DNA from: Thiotrichaceae bacterium UBA4486
GTDB lineage: Bacteria; Pseudomonadota; Gammaproteobacteria; Eutrophobiales; Eutrophobiaceae
Reading direction: 5' to 3'
Length of the DNA: 64,000 nucleotides
Assembly (NCBI GenBank): GCA_002389045.1
Contig: DGNS01000012.1
Location: forward strand, 55,364-119,363
How positions within the stretch are numbered: position 1 is the stretch's first letter; each line of letters begins with the position of its first letter. Shown one piece after another: positions 17,738-26,911 of the stretch. The position numbers and the translations under genes were made by a program. Under the pieces are notes generated by a model. It was not told the DNA's origin and did not search any database. It saw nothing but the letters and a program-made list of their open reading frames with translations.

Positions 17738-18486
17738 ACGAGGCCCGCGCCGACAACTGGGAAACCATCGCCTGCCCGGTCTGCGATGGACAGGAATTCA
17801 AGCCGCTGTTTGAAAAACAGGGAGAGCCCTTTGTTGAATGCAAAGGCTGCTCTCTGGTTCTGATCAATCCACGGCCGGTGTTCAGTGAAGTCATGCACAC
17901 CTACACCGATGACTATTCCCGTACCTATGCGAAAAAAGCTGACAAGAAAATCCGCCGCTCGCGGCGCCGGGTCAACCTGCTGGCCAAACAAATACGCCAC
18001 AGAGGCCGCTGGCTGGATGTGGGCTGTTCGGCAGGCTTCGTGGTCCAGGCCGCCAACGAGGCCGGCTTTGAAGGCTGGGGAGTCGATGTCGAGCCATGGG
18101 GCGTTCGTTACGGCAGCGAAACACTGGGGCTCGCCAACCTGTATGCAGGCATGCTGGAAGATCAACATTTCCCGGATCGGCATTTCCAGGCGATCTCGCT
18201 CTATGATGTCATCGAGCACGTGCCGGATCTGAACCGGCTGGTCTCCGAGCTGGCGCGGCTTTTGGCGCCGGACGGGCGTATCGACATCATCACCCCGGAT
18301 ATCGGCCACTGGCGGGTCACCCGGCCGTTGAGCGAATGGAAAGAGATCAAGCCGTCCGAGCACCTTTATTATTTCAGCGCACAAACGCTGGGACGACTGT
18401 TTGAGCGGCAGGGTCTGGCCGTCATTAAAAAGCGCTTGAGTCTGAAATCCAGCATGAAGCTGGTGGTCGCGCACGGCGATCATTAG
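17734..18486 (+). CDS. Zinc-ribbon class I SAM methyltransferase
   Basis: The 250-residue protein has Cys14/Cys17 and Cys36/Cys39 zinc-ribbon pairs followed by a Rossmann fold with SAM motif LDVGCSAGF and YDVIEHV. The start at 17734 is chosen for the ATGA overlap with the upstream gene; an extension to 17689 adds only unconserved residues. The substrate is probably a sugar or lipid of the LPS pathway. It resembles the gene at 4436 in architecture. Confidence 0.85.
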   Translation: MNEARADNWETIACPVCDGQEFKPLFEKQGEPFVECKGCSLVLINPRPVFSEVMHTYTDDYSRTYAKKADKKIRRSRRRVNLLAKQIRHRGRWLDVGCSAGFVVQAANEAGFEGWGVDVEPWGVRYGSETLGLANLYAGMLEDQHFPDRHFQAISLYDVIEHVPDLNRLVSELARLLAPDGRIDIITPDIGHWRVTRPLSEWKEIKPSEHLYYFSAQTLGRLFERQGLAVIKKRLSLKSSMKLVVAHGDH

Positions 18487-18496
18487 GGCAATATTG

Positions 18497-19606
18497 ATGC
18501 CTTTGACCGTGTTGCAAGCCTTGCCCGCCCTGGAGGTCGGCGGCGTGGAACGCGGCACGGTGGAAGTCGCCACCGCCCTGACCGCCGAGGGCCATCGCGC
18601 CATGGTCGTCTCTGCCGGCGGCCGCCTGGTCGATAAGCTTACTGCCTGCGGCGGCGAACACATCGACCTGAATATTGGTAAAAAATCACCGTTGACACTG
18701 CGACACGTGGCCGGATTGCGAGCATTGCTGCAACAGGAACGCGTTGATATCGTGCATGCCCGCTCAAGGCTGCCGGCCTGGATCTGCTGGCTGGCACTGC
18801 GCGCGCTGCCTGCCGAAACACGCCCCGTTTTCATTACCACGGTGCACGGCCCCTACAGCGTCAACCGTTACAGCCGTATCATGTGCCGCGGCGAACGCGT
18901 CATCGCCATCTCCGGTTTTATTCGTGAATACATTTTGAACAACTACCCGGACACAAACCCGGATCGCATCCGCGTGATCCATCGCGGCGTCGACAGCGCC
19001 GAGTTTCCCTTTGCATACCGGCCCGATGCCGCCTGGTTGCAGTCCTGGCACGAGAGACGTCCCGGGGTCCGGGATCGTTTCGTCATCACCGCACCGGCCC
19101 GTATTACCCGCTGGAAAGGCCAGGAAGACTTCATACATATCGTGCAAGGACTGAAGCAAGCCGGGGTCCCTGTGCATGGCCTGATCGCCGGCGGCGCCCA
19201 TCCCCGACGGCAGAAGTTTCTCAACGAGCTCGTCGACATGGTCAAGCGGTTCGGTCTTGATCATGACATCAGTTTTCTCGGTCACCGCGACGATCTGAAA
19301 GAGATCATGGCCGTCTCCGACGTCGTGATGTCGCTGGCGCGCGAGCCTGAAGCCTTCGGCCGCACGGCGCTGGAGTCCCTGTGCCTGGGCACGCCGGTGA
19401 TCGCCTACGATCACGGCGGCGCCGCCGAGGTGCTGGCGAAGATGTTTCCGGCCGGGCGTATCGAGCCCATGAACATTCAACAGGCCATCGAGCGGGCGGG
19501 CGATTTTTATAAAACACCGCCGCGGATGACAGACAACAATGTCTTCACCCGGCAGCAGATGCTGGACCAGACACTGGCGCTGTACCGCGAGTCCGTGACC
19601 CGATAA
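18497..19606 (+). CDS. Family 4 glycosyltransferase
   Basis: The 369-residue GT-B enzyme has an N-terminal ALEVGGVERGTVEVA acceptor-side motif, VHARSRLPAW, and the C-terminal nucleotide-sugar site REPEAFGRTALESLCLGTPVI with the E-x7-E pattern of retaining GT4 enzymes. It acts at the cytoplasmic face of the inner membrane. The ATG at 18497 follows a TTG at 18494; either may be used. It overlaps the next gene by 1 bp. The sugar is not predictable. Confidence 0.88.
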   Translation: MPLTVLQALPALEVGGVERGTVEVATALTAEGHRAMVVSAGGRLVDKLTACGGEHIDLNIGKKSPLTLRHVAGLRALLQQERVDIVHARSRLPAWICWLALRALPAETRPVFITTVHGPYSVNRYSRIMCRGERVIAISGFIREYILNNYPDTNPDRIRVIHRGVDSAEFPFAYRPDAAWLQSWHERRPGVRDRFVITAPARITRWKGQEDFIHIVQGLKQAGVPVHGLIAGGAHPRRQKFLNELVDMVKRFGLDHDISFLGHRDDLKEIMAVSDVVMSLAREPEAFGRTALESLCLGTPVIAYDHGGAAEVLAKMFPAGRIEPMNIQQAIERAGDFYKTPPRMTDNNVFTRQQMLDQTLALYRESVTR

Positions 19607-20376
19607 TGCCCGGATCACGGATTTCAGCGCTGGTGGTAGCCCACAACGAGGAAGCGCAACTCGGCGAATGCCTGCAATGCCTGGCCTTTGCCGATGAGAT
19701 CGTCGTCGTGCTCGACAACTGCACCGATCAATCAAAATCCATTGCCGAAGCACACAATTGCACCATTATCGAGGGCAACTGGGACATTGAAGGTGAACGG
19801 CGCAATCTCGGCATCGACACCTGTACGGGCAAGTGGATTCTGGAAGTCGACGCCGATGAACGCGTCAGTCCGGATCTGGCAAGAGAAATCCGCGAGGCGA
19901 TCAGGGACAAGGACCACGGGTTTTTTCTGGTGCCGTTCCATAACTACATCGGCCAACGCCTGGTGCGGCGTGGCTGGGGCGCCTACATCGGCACCAATGC
20001 CAAGGTCTGCCTGTTTGCCCGCGGCAGCAAGCGCTGGGGGCCACAGACCATACACCCGGAACTGGAGCTGGACATGGCAGAATACCATGGGCGACTGCAA
20101 CAGGCGATGATCCACTATATCGATGATAACATCCCGGATCTGCTGCGCCGGTTTAACCGCTATACAACGGCCATGGCCAGAGATCCCTATCATGCAAAAA
20201 AACTGAACGGTTTTATACGCAACCTGTTACGCATCCCGGCCCGGTTTCACAAGTGTTATATCTATAAGAAGGGATACCACGAAGGGCTCTATGGTCTCAT
20301 AATAGCGCTGCTCGCAGGGCTTCTACCAATCACTGTCTATATAAAGGCGGTATGGCATGAATCGAAAAATGAATGA
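19606..20376 (+). CDS. WaaE/KdtX-like family 2 glycosyltransferase
   Basis: The 256-residue GT-A enzyme has ALVVAHNEEAQLGECL, a VLDNCTDQS segment and the DxD-type LEVDADERVS. This resembles the WaaE (KdtX) group, which adds glucose to heptose I of the LPS core in Klebsiella. A hydrophobic stretch near the C-terminus (LIIALLAGLLPITVYI) suggests membrane association. It is the last gene of the forward block before the inverted AT-rich segment. A family-level call only; the donor sugar is inferred. Confidence 0.85.
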   Translation: MPGSRISALVVAHNEEAQLGECLQCLAFADEIVVVLDNCTDQSKSIAEAHNCTIIEGNWDIEGERRNLGIDTCTGKWILEVDADERVSPDLAREIREAIRDKDHGFFLVPFHNYIGQRLVRRGWGAYIGTNAKVCLFARGSKRWGPQTIHPELELDMAEYHGRLQQAMIHYIDDNIPDLLRRFNRYTTAMARDPYHAKKLNGFIRNLLRIPARFHKCYIYKKGYHEGLYGLIIALLAGLLPITVYIKAVWHESKNE

Positions 20377-20506
20377 CCGTCCTTCCTTGTCGTCAAAGTG
20401 TTTTTGTAGACCGGACCTGTAATCTATCGTGTTTATTGTTTTATAGCAGTGACGGAATCACCCGCCGAGGATCGTGAAGCTGGTTCTAAAATCTCAGGCT
20501 GCTTGA

Positions 20507-21337
20507 CTATTTCGCTCGTGGGCTTGTTTCCGATCTGCTGTAAATATAATTACAGTGTATGCTGCCGCCTGCGGTACTCCCTTGACCTGTTTTGCGAAAA
20601 CCAGCTTTGACCAGCAAATCATCTATCTTCTCGTTTCGTTCACTGTTTCCAGCATCCCCCTCAATCAGCACTGAACGCAATCGCCGATCAGTGAGCGTTT
20701 GCTGTGCGCCATGCAATATATCGATCTCCGGACCATCAACATCGATCTTCAAATGTGTGGGAGGGTCGGAATTAAATATTTGAATAAACTCATCCATGGA
20801 TATGGCGGGGACAGTTTGTGTGTAATCATCATTATCTGTCTGCACGCCGCTTTGAAATTGATGCGTATCACTACCTGAACTGAATTCGCTCAGATGTAAC
20901 CGGCATAATCCACTATGATCTGACAAGGCAACACAGAATGCCTTTATTGAGCCGGGCAACACATTTATAAAAGAGTTTTGCTGCAAGCAGGCAAAATTTT
21001 CGGACATTGGCTCGAAGGCATATACATTCGCCCCTTTGCTCGCCGCATAAAGCGAATAGATGCCTATGTTGGCACCGACATCCCAGAACACGCTGTCCTG
21101 GCCCAAGCTGTCGAGCCACTCAATAGTGTCTGGTTCATGTGCAAAGAAACATTTGGCCCAGTAGAGCGATTTTTTACTGGTACAGCGAATACAAATTTCC
21201 CCTTCATTAAGCGGCACCCGAAGCACAGGCGCCAACTCGTGGGATATAGTGGCCAACACCCTGTCGCGCTTACGCACGCCAAACAGCGAAAGCGCCCCCT
21301 GAATAATGCGTATAACGGCATGCTCAAATGGTTTCAT
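20507..21337 (-). CDS. FkbM-family SAM methyltransferase
   Basis: The 276-residue protein has the FkbM signature: VFWDVGANIGIYSLYAA for SAM binding, YAFEPMSENFACL, and LKIDVDGPEIDILHGA. FkbM members O-methylate sugars or polyketides. The ATG at 21337 overlaps the stop of the upstream GT2 (ATGA), so the two are co-expressed. The base composition is clearly more AT-rich than the LPS genes around it and the strand is opposite, suggesting acquisition by transfer. Confidence 0.88.
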   Translation of the reverse strand: MKPFEHAVIRIIQGALSLFGVRKRDRVLATISHELAPVLRVPLNEGEICIRCTSKKSLYWAKCFFAHEPDTIEWLDSLGQDSVFWDVGANIGIYSLYAASKGANVYAFEPMSENFACLQQNSFINVLPGSIKAFCVALSDHSGLCRLHLSEFSSGSDTHQFQSGVQTDNDDYTQTVPAISMDEFIQIFNSDPPTHLKIDVDGPEIDILHGAQQTLTDRRLRSVLIEGDAGNSERNEKIDDLLVKAGFRKTGQGSTAGGSIHCNYIYSRSETSPRAK

Positions 21338-22260
21338 CGCAGCGGATCCTTGATCGCAAACCCGTTCTGAAAGACATGACAACTCCGGCGGATCAAATCA
21401 AGTTTTCTGGAATTTGCAAAGGGTGTACGAGCGCGAAAATAACTGCGGGTTGCTGCTGCCCTGACGTTCCATGATCGGGTCTCGCGCAAAGCCCATCGCC
21501 AAGCACGGCCGGTCGCCCGCCTTGCAGCATAAACAGACAGTTCAGGATCGATATCCGGCTGGCCTGATAAAAAATAAAACATGGCCGCATTCAGATCGTG
21601 CAAAGTCTGGGCAACATTATGAGACATTCGGTTTGCTGCATCCTCTGGAGCGTAAAACACTGCGTCTGGCACTATGATGAAATCCGTAATATGCGCGAGC
21701 TTGAGCGCAATACTGTAATCCTGTATGTAAACCCGTTCGTCGCAGGCATCCTCATTTTTCAAAAGATCCCGTTTGAACATCATGTGCGTAGGCGTAAAAA
21801 AAGCGTTTTTAAATAGCTTGTGCAATGGACGATGCAGCTTGGCTGCCGTTTGCTTTTCCGGCTCATTAAATATTGGTGCGCCTGACGCAAGCCGGTAACT
21901 GCTCTTGACTCCCAGGGCGACGCCGAACTGATCCTGTTGCAAAGCATCTAGTAACTTTCGTGTCATGTCGTCAAGCAGGATATCATCCCCGTCCACCAGT
22001 TTGATATATTCACCTCTGGCCAGAGCAATACCCTTGTTGGTAGCGCGGCTCGGCCCCTGGTTTTCTCCGCTTAAAAGCACACAATCCTCGCGATTGGCAA
22101 TCAGTTGTTTCAGAATCGCAAGGCTGTCGTCGTCCGAACCATCATCAACAAAGATATACTCACGATCAAAATCACCTTCCTGGTCAAACTGGGATTGCAC
22201 GACGGCGGGCAGATACTCGGCCTTATTATAAACGGTGGTGACGTAACTGATGACTGGCAC
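21334..22260 (-). CDS. Family 2 glycosyltransferase
   Basis: The product of about 308 residues has VPVISYVTTVYNKAEYL, EYIFVDDGSDDDS and the metal-binding VDGDDILLDD, all typical of inverting GT2 enzymes. The GTG at 22260 is chosen because an AAGAGA ribosome site lies at good distance and the family normally begins right at this strand; a TTG at 22293 would extend it by 11 residues. It is transcribed with the FkbM gene. Compared with the neighbours it is AT-richer. Confidence 0.86.
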   Translation of the reverse strand: MPVISYVTTVYNKAEYLPAVVQSQFDQEGDFDREYIFVDDGSDDDSLAILKQLIANREDCVLLSGENQGPSRATNKGIALARGEYIKLVDGDDILLDDMTRKLLDALQQDQFGVALGVKSSYRLASGAPIFNEPEKQTAAKLHRPLHKLFKNAFFTPTHMMFKRDLLKNEDACDERVYIQDYSIALKLAHITDFIIVPDAVFYAPEDAANRMSHNVAQTLHDLNAAMFYFLSGQPDIDPELSVYAARRATGRAWRWALRETRSWNVRAAATRSYFRARTPFANSRKLDLIRRSCHVFQNGFAIKDPLR

Positions 22261-22781
22261 TATATCATTCTCTTCATCTATGCAACGAAACAACGGCGGG
22301 TAAGTGTTATTTTTCCTGCATTTGCCAGGATTATACTACAATTACCGGATCATATTTTATGCTCATAATATCGTTTAATTTCTGGAGGCTCTGTAAGTTG
22401 ATCCGTCGACATTTTCGTGCCGTTGTTATTGCTAAATGCAATTATTTTTTCAATTTCGATTGGTTGGCCTGTGGATGCTTGCCCAGTTGCTGATGAGCCG
22501 GATCTGCCCGCCTCATATGCCGCCTACGTCTTCCATGATTGCTGGCCGACGCCCCAAAATTTATCCGGAATTAGACGGCCATAGGCATGTATTGCCAGTC
22601 ATTGCCGACACTGTCAATATGTCGAATTTACAGACTGGATTATCATGCATGCGGATTTACGGGGATCTGCTTGGTGCCGTCGAATCATTGAATGTAAATA
22701 TAAAAGGATCTGTACTTAGCAGCATCTACTCGGAATAGATGGATTTTGCGCAAATAGCATAACGGTCAAATACAAGCGCCT
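22261..22781. other. AT-rich intergenic region within the LPS cluster
   Basis: This 521-bp gap separates the inverted FkbM/GT2 pair from the O-antigen ligase. It is AT-rich and must contain the outward promoters of both. A 100-codon frame at 22436-22738 has no recognisable motif or ribosome site, and I do not support it as a gene. It may be a decayed remnant. Confidence 0.5.
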
Positions 22782-24035
22782 GTGAAGACATTAATATTAT
22801 TTTTCAGAAAGTTGGGGCTGTTTTTGTTGTTGTTGACTCTCGTTCTGTTTGTCACGCAAACCCTGTTTCTTGCCCCCCTCGCACTGCTGTCCGTATTGGG
22901 CTGCGTATACATTATCCGGACGTGGCCGGAAGTACGCGTGCAGGCAACCATGAAATTGCTGGTGCTGTTTCTTTGTCTCTGGCTGCCGATGGCGTTTTCG
23001 TCACTGGACGCGGTCAACGCTTCCCGGGCGCTGGAGAAAACCCTGGCCTACGCGTTATACCTGCCCGCGGCGGTGTTTATTGTTTACTCGATTGCGAATG
23101 CGCGGGTCATACAGCTATTACACGCTTTCATTTTTATACTCCTTTCCCTCTGGATCATTGACGGCGCCATTCAATACTTCGCCGGCAGGAATCTCCTGGG
23201 TTATCCCTACACTCCGCCGCAGTTGATGGGTCTTTTTTATCCGAAGGTGCGAATGCCTTATTTTCTGGCCGTGCTCGCCCCGCTGTATTTCGAGTTCATC
23301 CGCCTGCATTGTAAAAAACACATTTGGCTGCTGCTTTTGCTGATCCCCTTTGCCATGATGATCCTGCTCGGCGGCAAACGAACGGCGTGGATGATGCTGA
23401 TGTTTTCCGGCACCGGATACCTGGTCTACCTGTACCTGATCAACAGACGCTTTAATCTGAAGATCATTGTGCTGACCGCGATCATTGTGCTGGTGCCGGC
23501 GTGGTTGCTGGTCGCCACGCATCATCCATTGAGTGATCGTATCGACAGTACGCTGGCCGTTTTTTCCACCGATGCCGCAACGATCGACAAGGCAACGGCG
23601 CATCGGCTGGATCTCTGGCGCGTGGCTGTCGCCATCGCGCGCGATCACTGGATCAATGGCGTCGGGCCGCGCGGCTACCGTGAAGTGTTCAATAGCTACG
23701 CGGAGCAAAACAATTTCTGGGTTCAGTCCGGCCGCCCGCAGGGCACCACTCATCCGCACCTGGCGCTTGCTGAAATCGCCTGCGAGACCGGCCTTGTCGG
23801 CCTTGCCGGTTATCTGGTTTTTTATCTGCTGTTGCTGCGCTGGTTATACCACGAACTGCGTGCAGGCCGCTTGCAGCACATGCCCTGGCTGCTGTGTCCG
23901 CTCACCGCGTGGTTTCCCCTCAACGCGCACCTGGCCTTTTACGGCTCCTACTGGTCCTCCTTCGGCTGGTGGATGCTGGCCGTGAGTTTCGCCGTTGTTT
24001 ACTCTGCCCGTCATGGCCCGGATACTGATCATTAA
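22782..24035 (+). CDS. O-antigen ligase (WaaL/RfaL, Wzy_C family)
   Basis: The 417-residue polytopic protein has about 11-12 membrane helices. It has a large periplasmic loop with HRLDLWRVAVAIARDHWINGVGPRGYR and THPHLALAEIACETGLVG, the conserved Arg and His region of the Wzy_C superfamily. Such enzymes join O-polysaccharide to the lipid A-core. Its place within heptosyltransferase genes favours ligase over polymerase. The start is GTG. Its 3' end overlaps the next GT9 gene by 23 bp. Confidence 0.88.
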   Translation: MKTLILFFRKLGLFLLLLTLVLFVTQTLFLAPLALLSVLGCVYIIRTWPEVRVQATMKLLVLFLCLWLPMAFSSLDAVNASRALEKTLAYALYLPAAVFIVYSIANARVIQLLHAFIFILLSLWIIDGAIQYFAGRNLLGYPYTPPQLMGLFYPKVRMPYFLAVLAPLYFEFIRLHCKKHIWLLLLLIPFAMMILLGGKRTAWMMLMFSGTGYLVYLYLINRRFNLKIIVLTAIIVLVPAWLLVATHHPLSDRIDSTLAVFSTDAATIDKATAHRLDLWRVAVAIARDHWINGVGPRGYREVFNSYAEQNNFWVQSGRPQGTTHPHLALAEIACETGLVGLAGYLVFYLLLLRWLYHELRAGRLQHMPWLLCPLTAWFPLNAHLAFYGSYWSSFGWWMLAVSFAVVYSARHGPDTDH

Positions 24036-24984
24036 ACTGGGCGCGCTGGGCGACACCATCCTGGCGACGCCGATCATTGACCGGATCCGCGCCCACCACG
24101 CCGGTGACGCCGTAACGGTTCTGACCAGTCCGCCCTTCGAGAGTATTTTCTGTGACTGGCCCGGGCTTGATACGGTCACGTTCGCAAGAAAAGGCTTGCG
24201 CGCCGCACTGGCAACCATCGCCTGGATGCGGCGACAGCGCTTTGATCGGGTCTACGATTTACAATCCAGTGATCGCACGCGCGCATACTGCGCCCTCTCG
24301 GGCATTCCCGAGTGTGTCGGAAATCATCCGTGCTGGCCATACACCATTCACCCGGCGGACGCCTGGTCCGGCGGCTACCACATCTTCGAGCGGCTTAACC
24401 AGATCCTGCACAGCGCCGGGATCGCCCCCGCGAAGCCGGTTGTGTATCTGCCGCTGGCGGAGGTGAAGCGGCAGGAAGTCTGCGACTGGTTGCGACAACG
24501 GGGCCTCGCCGACGACCAATTCGCGATCATGCATGCCGGCGCCAGCGAAAAACACCCGCACAAATGCTGGCCGTATTACCAGCAACTCGCGGCGGCGCTA
24601 CAGGAACAAGCACTCAACACCGTATGGATTGGCGGCCGCGAAGACAGCGAAAGAAACCGCATGCTGGCAAAAACCTGCGGTGTTGATGCCAGCCAGTGTT
24701 TTTCCGTGAATCAGCTTGCCGAACTCGCTCGCCACGCGCGCTTCGCCATGACCAACGACTCCGGACCCATGCATGCATTATCGGGCAGCGGCATCCCCGT
24801 CTACGCGTTTTTCGGCCTCACCAACCCTATGCGTAACCACGCCCTCGGCCAGGAAGAACACGTGATCACCCGCCAGCCGCCCGGCATCAAGGGCAAACGC
24901 CTGACCAACCCGGACTACCGTCTGGCCAACATCGATTGCGAGGAAGTACTGTCACGTCTTCGCCGTGACAACATGATCGAGTGA
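24013..24984 (+). CDS. Family 9 glycosyltransferase (ADP-heptose:LPS heptosyltransferase-like)
   Basis: The 323-residue GT-B protein starts MARILIIKLGALGDTILATP, the GT9 hallmark with the catalytic-loop Gly-Asp, and has HAGASEKHPHKCWP and NDSGPMHALSGSGIP for ADP-sugar binding. It adds a heptose to the inner core or a related acceptor. The ATG at 24013 fits the family better than the TTG at 23995. Convergent with the next gene block, with a 4-bp gap. Confidence 0.9.
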   Translation: MARILIIKLGALGDTILATPIIDRIRAHHAGDAVTVLTSPPFESIFCDWPGLDTVTFARKGLRAALATIAWMRRQRFDRVYDLQSSDRTRAYCALSGIPECVGNHPCWPYTIHPADAWSGGYHIFERLNQILHSAGIAPAKPVVYLPLAEVKRQEVCDWLRQRGLADDQFAIMHAGASEKHPHKCWPYYQQLAAALQEQALNTVWIGGREDSERNRMLAKTCGVDASQCFSVNQLAELARHARFAMTNDSGPMHALSGSGIPVYAFFGLTNPMRNHALGQEEHVITRQPPGIKGKRLTNPDYRLANIDCEEVLSRLRRDNMIE

Positions 24985-24988
24985 TGAT

Positions 24989-26020
24989 CTACTGCAACGC
25001 CGCGTAATGCGCCAGCAGTTGCGGCACCACCACGCCTTTGGCATAGGCCTGTTTGAACTTCTCCAGCGCCCGCGCCGCTTTGTGCACGGCCTCATCCGGG
25101 CGGGCAGCCACTTCACGCATGGCGCGGGCGAGATCGTCCACATTCCCGGTGGTCACCAGGAACGCGTCGGCGTCGGTCAACACCTCGCTCGGCCCCTGCG
25201 TGCGCGTGGAAACGATCACCTTGCCGCGCGCCATGGCTTCAAGCACCACGATCCCGAACGGTTCATCCAGCGAGGGCAGCACGAACACATCGATCCCGTC
25301 GAGAAAAGCGGTGGCGTCACTGACCCAGCCGCACAGATCAATGCGGTCCGCACAACCATGCCCGGCAATCCGCCGGATCAGGGCTTTGCGTTCAATGCCG
25401 TCACCGCCGATGACCAGGCGTGTGTCGATGCCGGCATCCAGCACTTGCTTGAACGCATCGATTAACTGGTCAAACCCCTTCTTCGCCACCATGCGCCCGA
25501 AGCTTCCGAAGACGAGCGGGCCGGGGTCTATCTTCCCGGCTTCAGCGACCGCGCTCAGCGAGGAAAAATTCGGCACCACCTGAATCCGCCTCGCGGCAAT
25601 ACCGTGTTCAACCAGGTAACGGCGCTGGTCCGCCGTTGTCGGCAGAAACAGATCCACGTCGCGATAGTATTTCAGATCCACATAGTTATGGGTTTTCACG
25701 ACCAGGGGAATGCCGGTGCGTCGCCGCACCTTGCCGCCAATGTACGCGGCCCGGGCCAGATGCGCATGCATCAACGCCGGCCCGAAGCGCCCGACCTCCG
25801 CGCCAATGCGCCGCCAGGCCAGCCAATCCCACCAGCCGAAGACGTTCACGGTGGTTACATGAACAGAGGGATGTTGCCGGAGCGCGGCCAGACCGTGAAA
25901 ATGCCGGTGGCATAGCGCCTGCACTTCGTGGCCCTGTTCGGCCAGGGCCATTGAGAGATCAACAAAATACCGCTCGGCGCCGCCAAAGCCTTTCGCCAGC
26001 ATAATCTGGGTGATTTTCAT
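24989..26020 (-). CDS. Family 4 glycosyltransferase
   Basis: The 343-residue GT-B enzyme has MLAKGFGGAERYFVDLS near the start, FGSFGRMVAKKGFDQLIDAF and PSLDEPFGIVVLEAMARGKVIV with the GT4 E-x7-E pattern. The ATG at 26020 overlaps the stop of the upstream GT9 gene. It is the last gene of a leftward LPS operon that begins with the DUF6165 gene at 28292. Sugar specificity is unknown. Confidence 0.88.
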   Translation of the reverse strand: MKITQIMLAKGFGGAERYFVDLSMALAEQGHEVQALCHRHFHGLAALRQHPSVHVTTVNVFGWWDWLAWRRIGAEVGRFGPALMHAHLARAAYIGGKVRRRTGIPLVVKTHNYVDLKYYRDVDLFLPTTADQRRYLVEHGIAARRIQVVPNFSSLSAVAEAGKIDPGPLVFGSFGRMVAKKGFDQLIDAFKQVLDAGIDTRLVIGGDGIERKALIRRIAGHGCADRIDLCGWVSDATAFLDGIDVFVLPSLDEPFGIVVLEAMARGKVIVSTRTQGPSEVLTDADAFLVTTGNVDDLARAMREVAARPDEAVHKAARALEKFKQAYAKGVVVPQLLAHYAALQ

Positions 26021-26904
26021 GCCAGCAATCTCCGGGCCGCATCCAGTACGGCATCGACATGAATGTTGCGCATATCCTCGTTGTCGCCGGCGAGCCATTC
26101 GGCGCGCTCCTGCCAGGGTCTGTAGCGGTGCGGCTGGCCCACCCCGAACAGGGTTAAGGTCGGCGTGTTCACGGCGCCGGCCAGGTGGCCGAGACCGGAA
26201 TCACTGCCGATAAAAAGCTCGCAGCGCTCCATCACCGCGGCCGCCTCCAGTATGCCGGTTTGTCCGGTCAGATCGAGGATGGTTGTATCGCTGCTATCCG
26301 TCACGTGACGGGCATAGTCACGGTCCCCGGATCCACCCAGCAACACCACGCCATTGAAGCGGTCCGAAAGAGCGTCGATCACGGCGCCGTAACGATCCCC
26401 GGGCCAGACTTTCTCCGGCCCGCCGCAACCTGGCCCGATGGCCAACCAGTGTCCGTGATCAAGCGTTCGTTCGGCAAAGGCCCTGTTGCTGTCCGAGAGC
26501 CAGAGATGGGTGCGGGGATCCGGCGACAGCTCGGTGAGGTCTGTAATCACTGACAGGTGTTCCTCGACCGCGTGCCGATCCTGGCGGCGCCGGGGCTCCT
26601 TGTGCCGGCGCTGTCCGGCCCGCAGCAACCAGGCAAATCCGTCTGTTCTCAGATCCACAACAAGGTCGTAGCGTGTACGCCATAATTTCAGCAACAATGA
26701 AGGGTAACCGCGCAACCAGGCTTTCTTGTTTTTGATGAATATTTCACCACGCCAGGGACAATGTTCGAACACCGGTTGCGAACGCTGTCCGGCGACAATA
26801 TCAATCGTGGCCCCGGGCCAGGCCAGGTGCAGCTCATACAACACCGGCGTGGTCATGACCGCGTCACCGATATTACTGAGCGAAATAAACAGGATCTTGT
26901 TCAA
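26017..26904 (-). CDS. Family 9 glycosyltransferase (heptosyltransferase-like)
   Basis: The 295-residue protein starts LNKILFISLSNIGDAVMTTP, with the GT9 Gly-Asp loop, and has GPGCGGPEKVWP and GSDSGLGHLAGAVNTPTLTLFG. The TTG at 26904 is chosen because it lies 7 bp after the stop of the upstream GT9 gene; the longer frame to 27108 would be antisense-like sequence within that gene. It is a second GT9 of the same operon and probably acts at a successive core position. Confidence 0.86.
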   Translation of the reverse strand: MNKILFISLSNIGDAVMTTPVLYELHLAWPGATIDIVAGQRSQPVFEHCPWRGEIFIKNKKAWLRGYPSLLLKLWRTRYDLVVDLRTDGFAWLLRAGQRRHKEPRRRQDRHAVEEHLSVITDLTELSPDPRTHLWLSDSNRAFAERTLDHGHWLAIGPGCGGPEKVWPGDRYGAVIDALSDRFNGVVLLGGSGDRDYARHVTDSSDTTILDLTGQTGILEAAAVMERCELFIGSDSGLGHLAGAVNTPTLTLFGVGQPHRYRPWQERAEWLAGDNEDMRNIHVDAVLDAARRLLA

Positions 26905-26911
26905 ACCGTCT

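Noticed and set aside
22436..22738. 100-codon forward frame in the AT-rich LPS gap
   Set aside because: No ribosome site, no motif, and low-complexity codon use; treated as non-coding.
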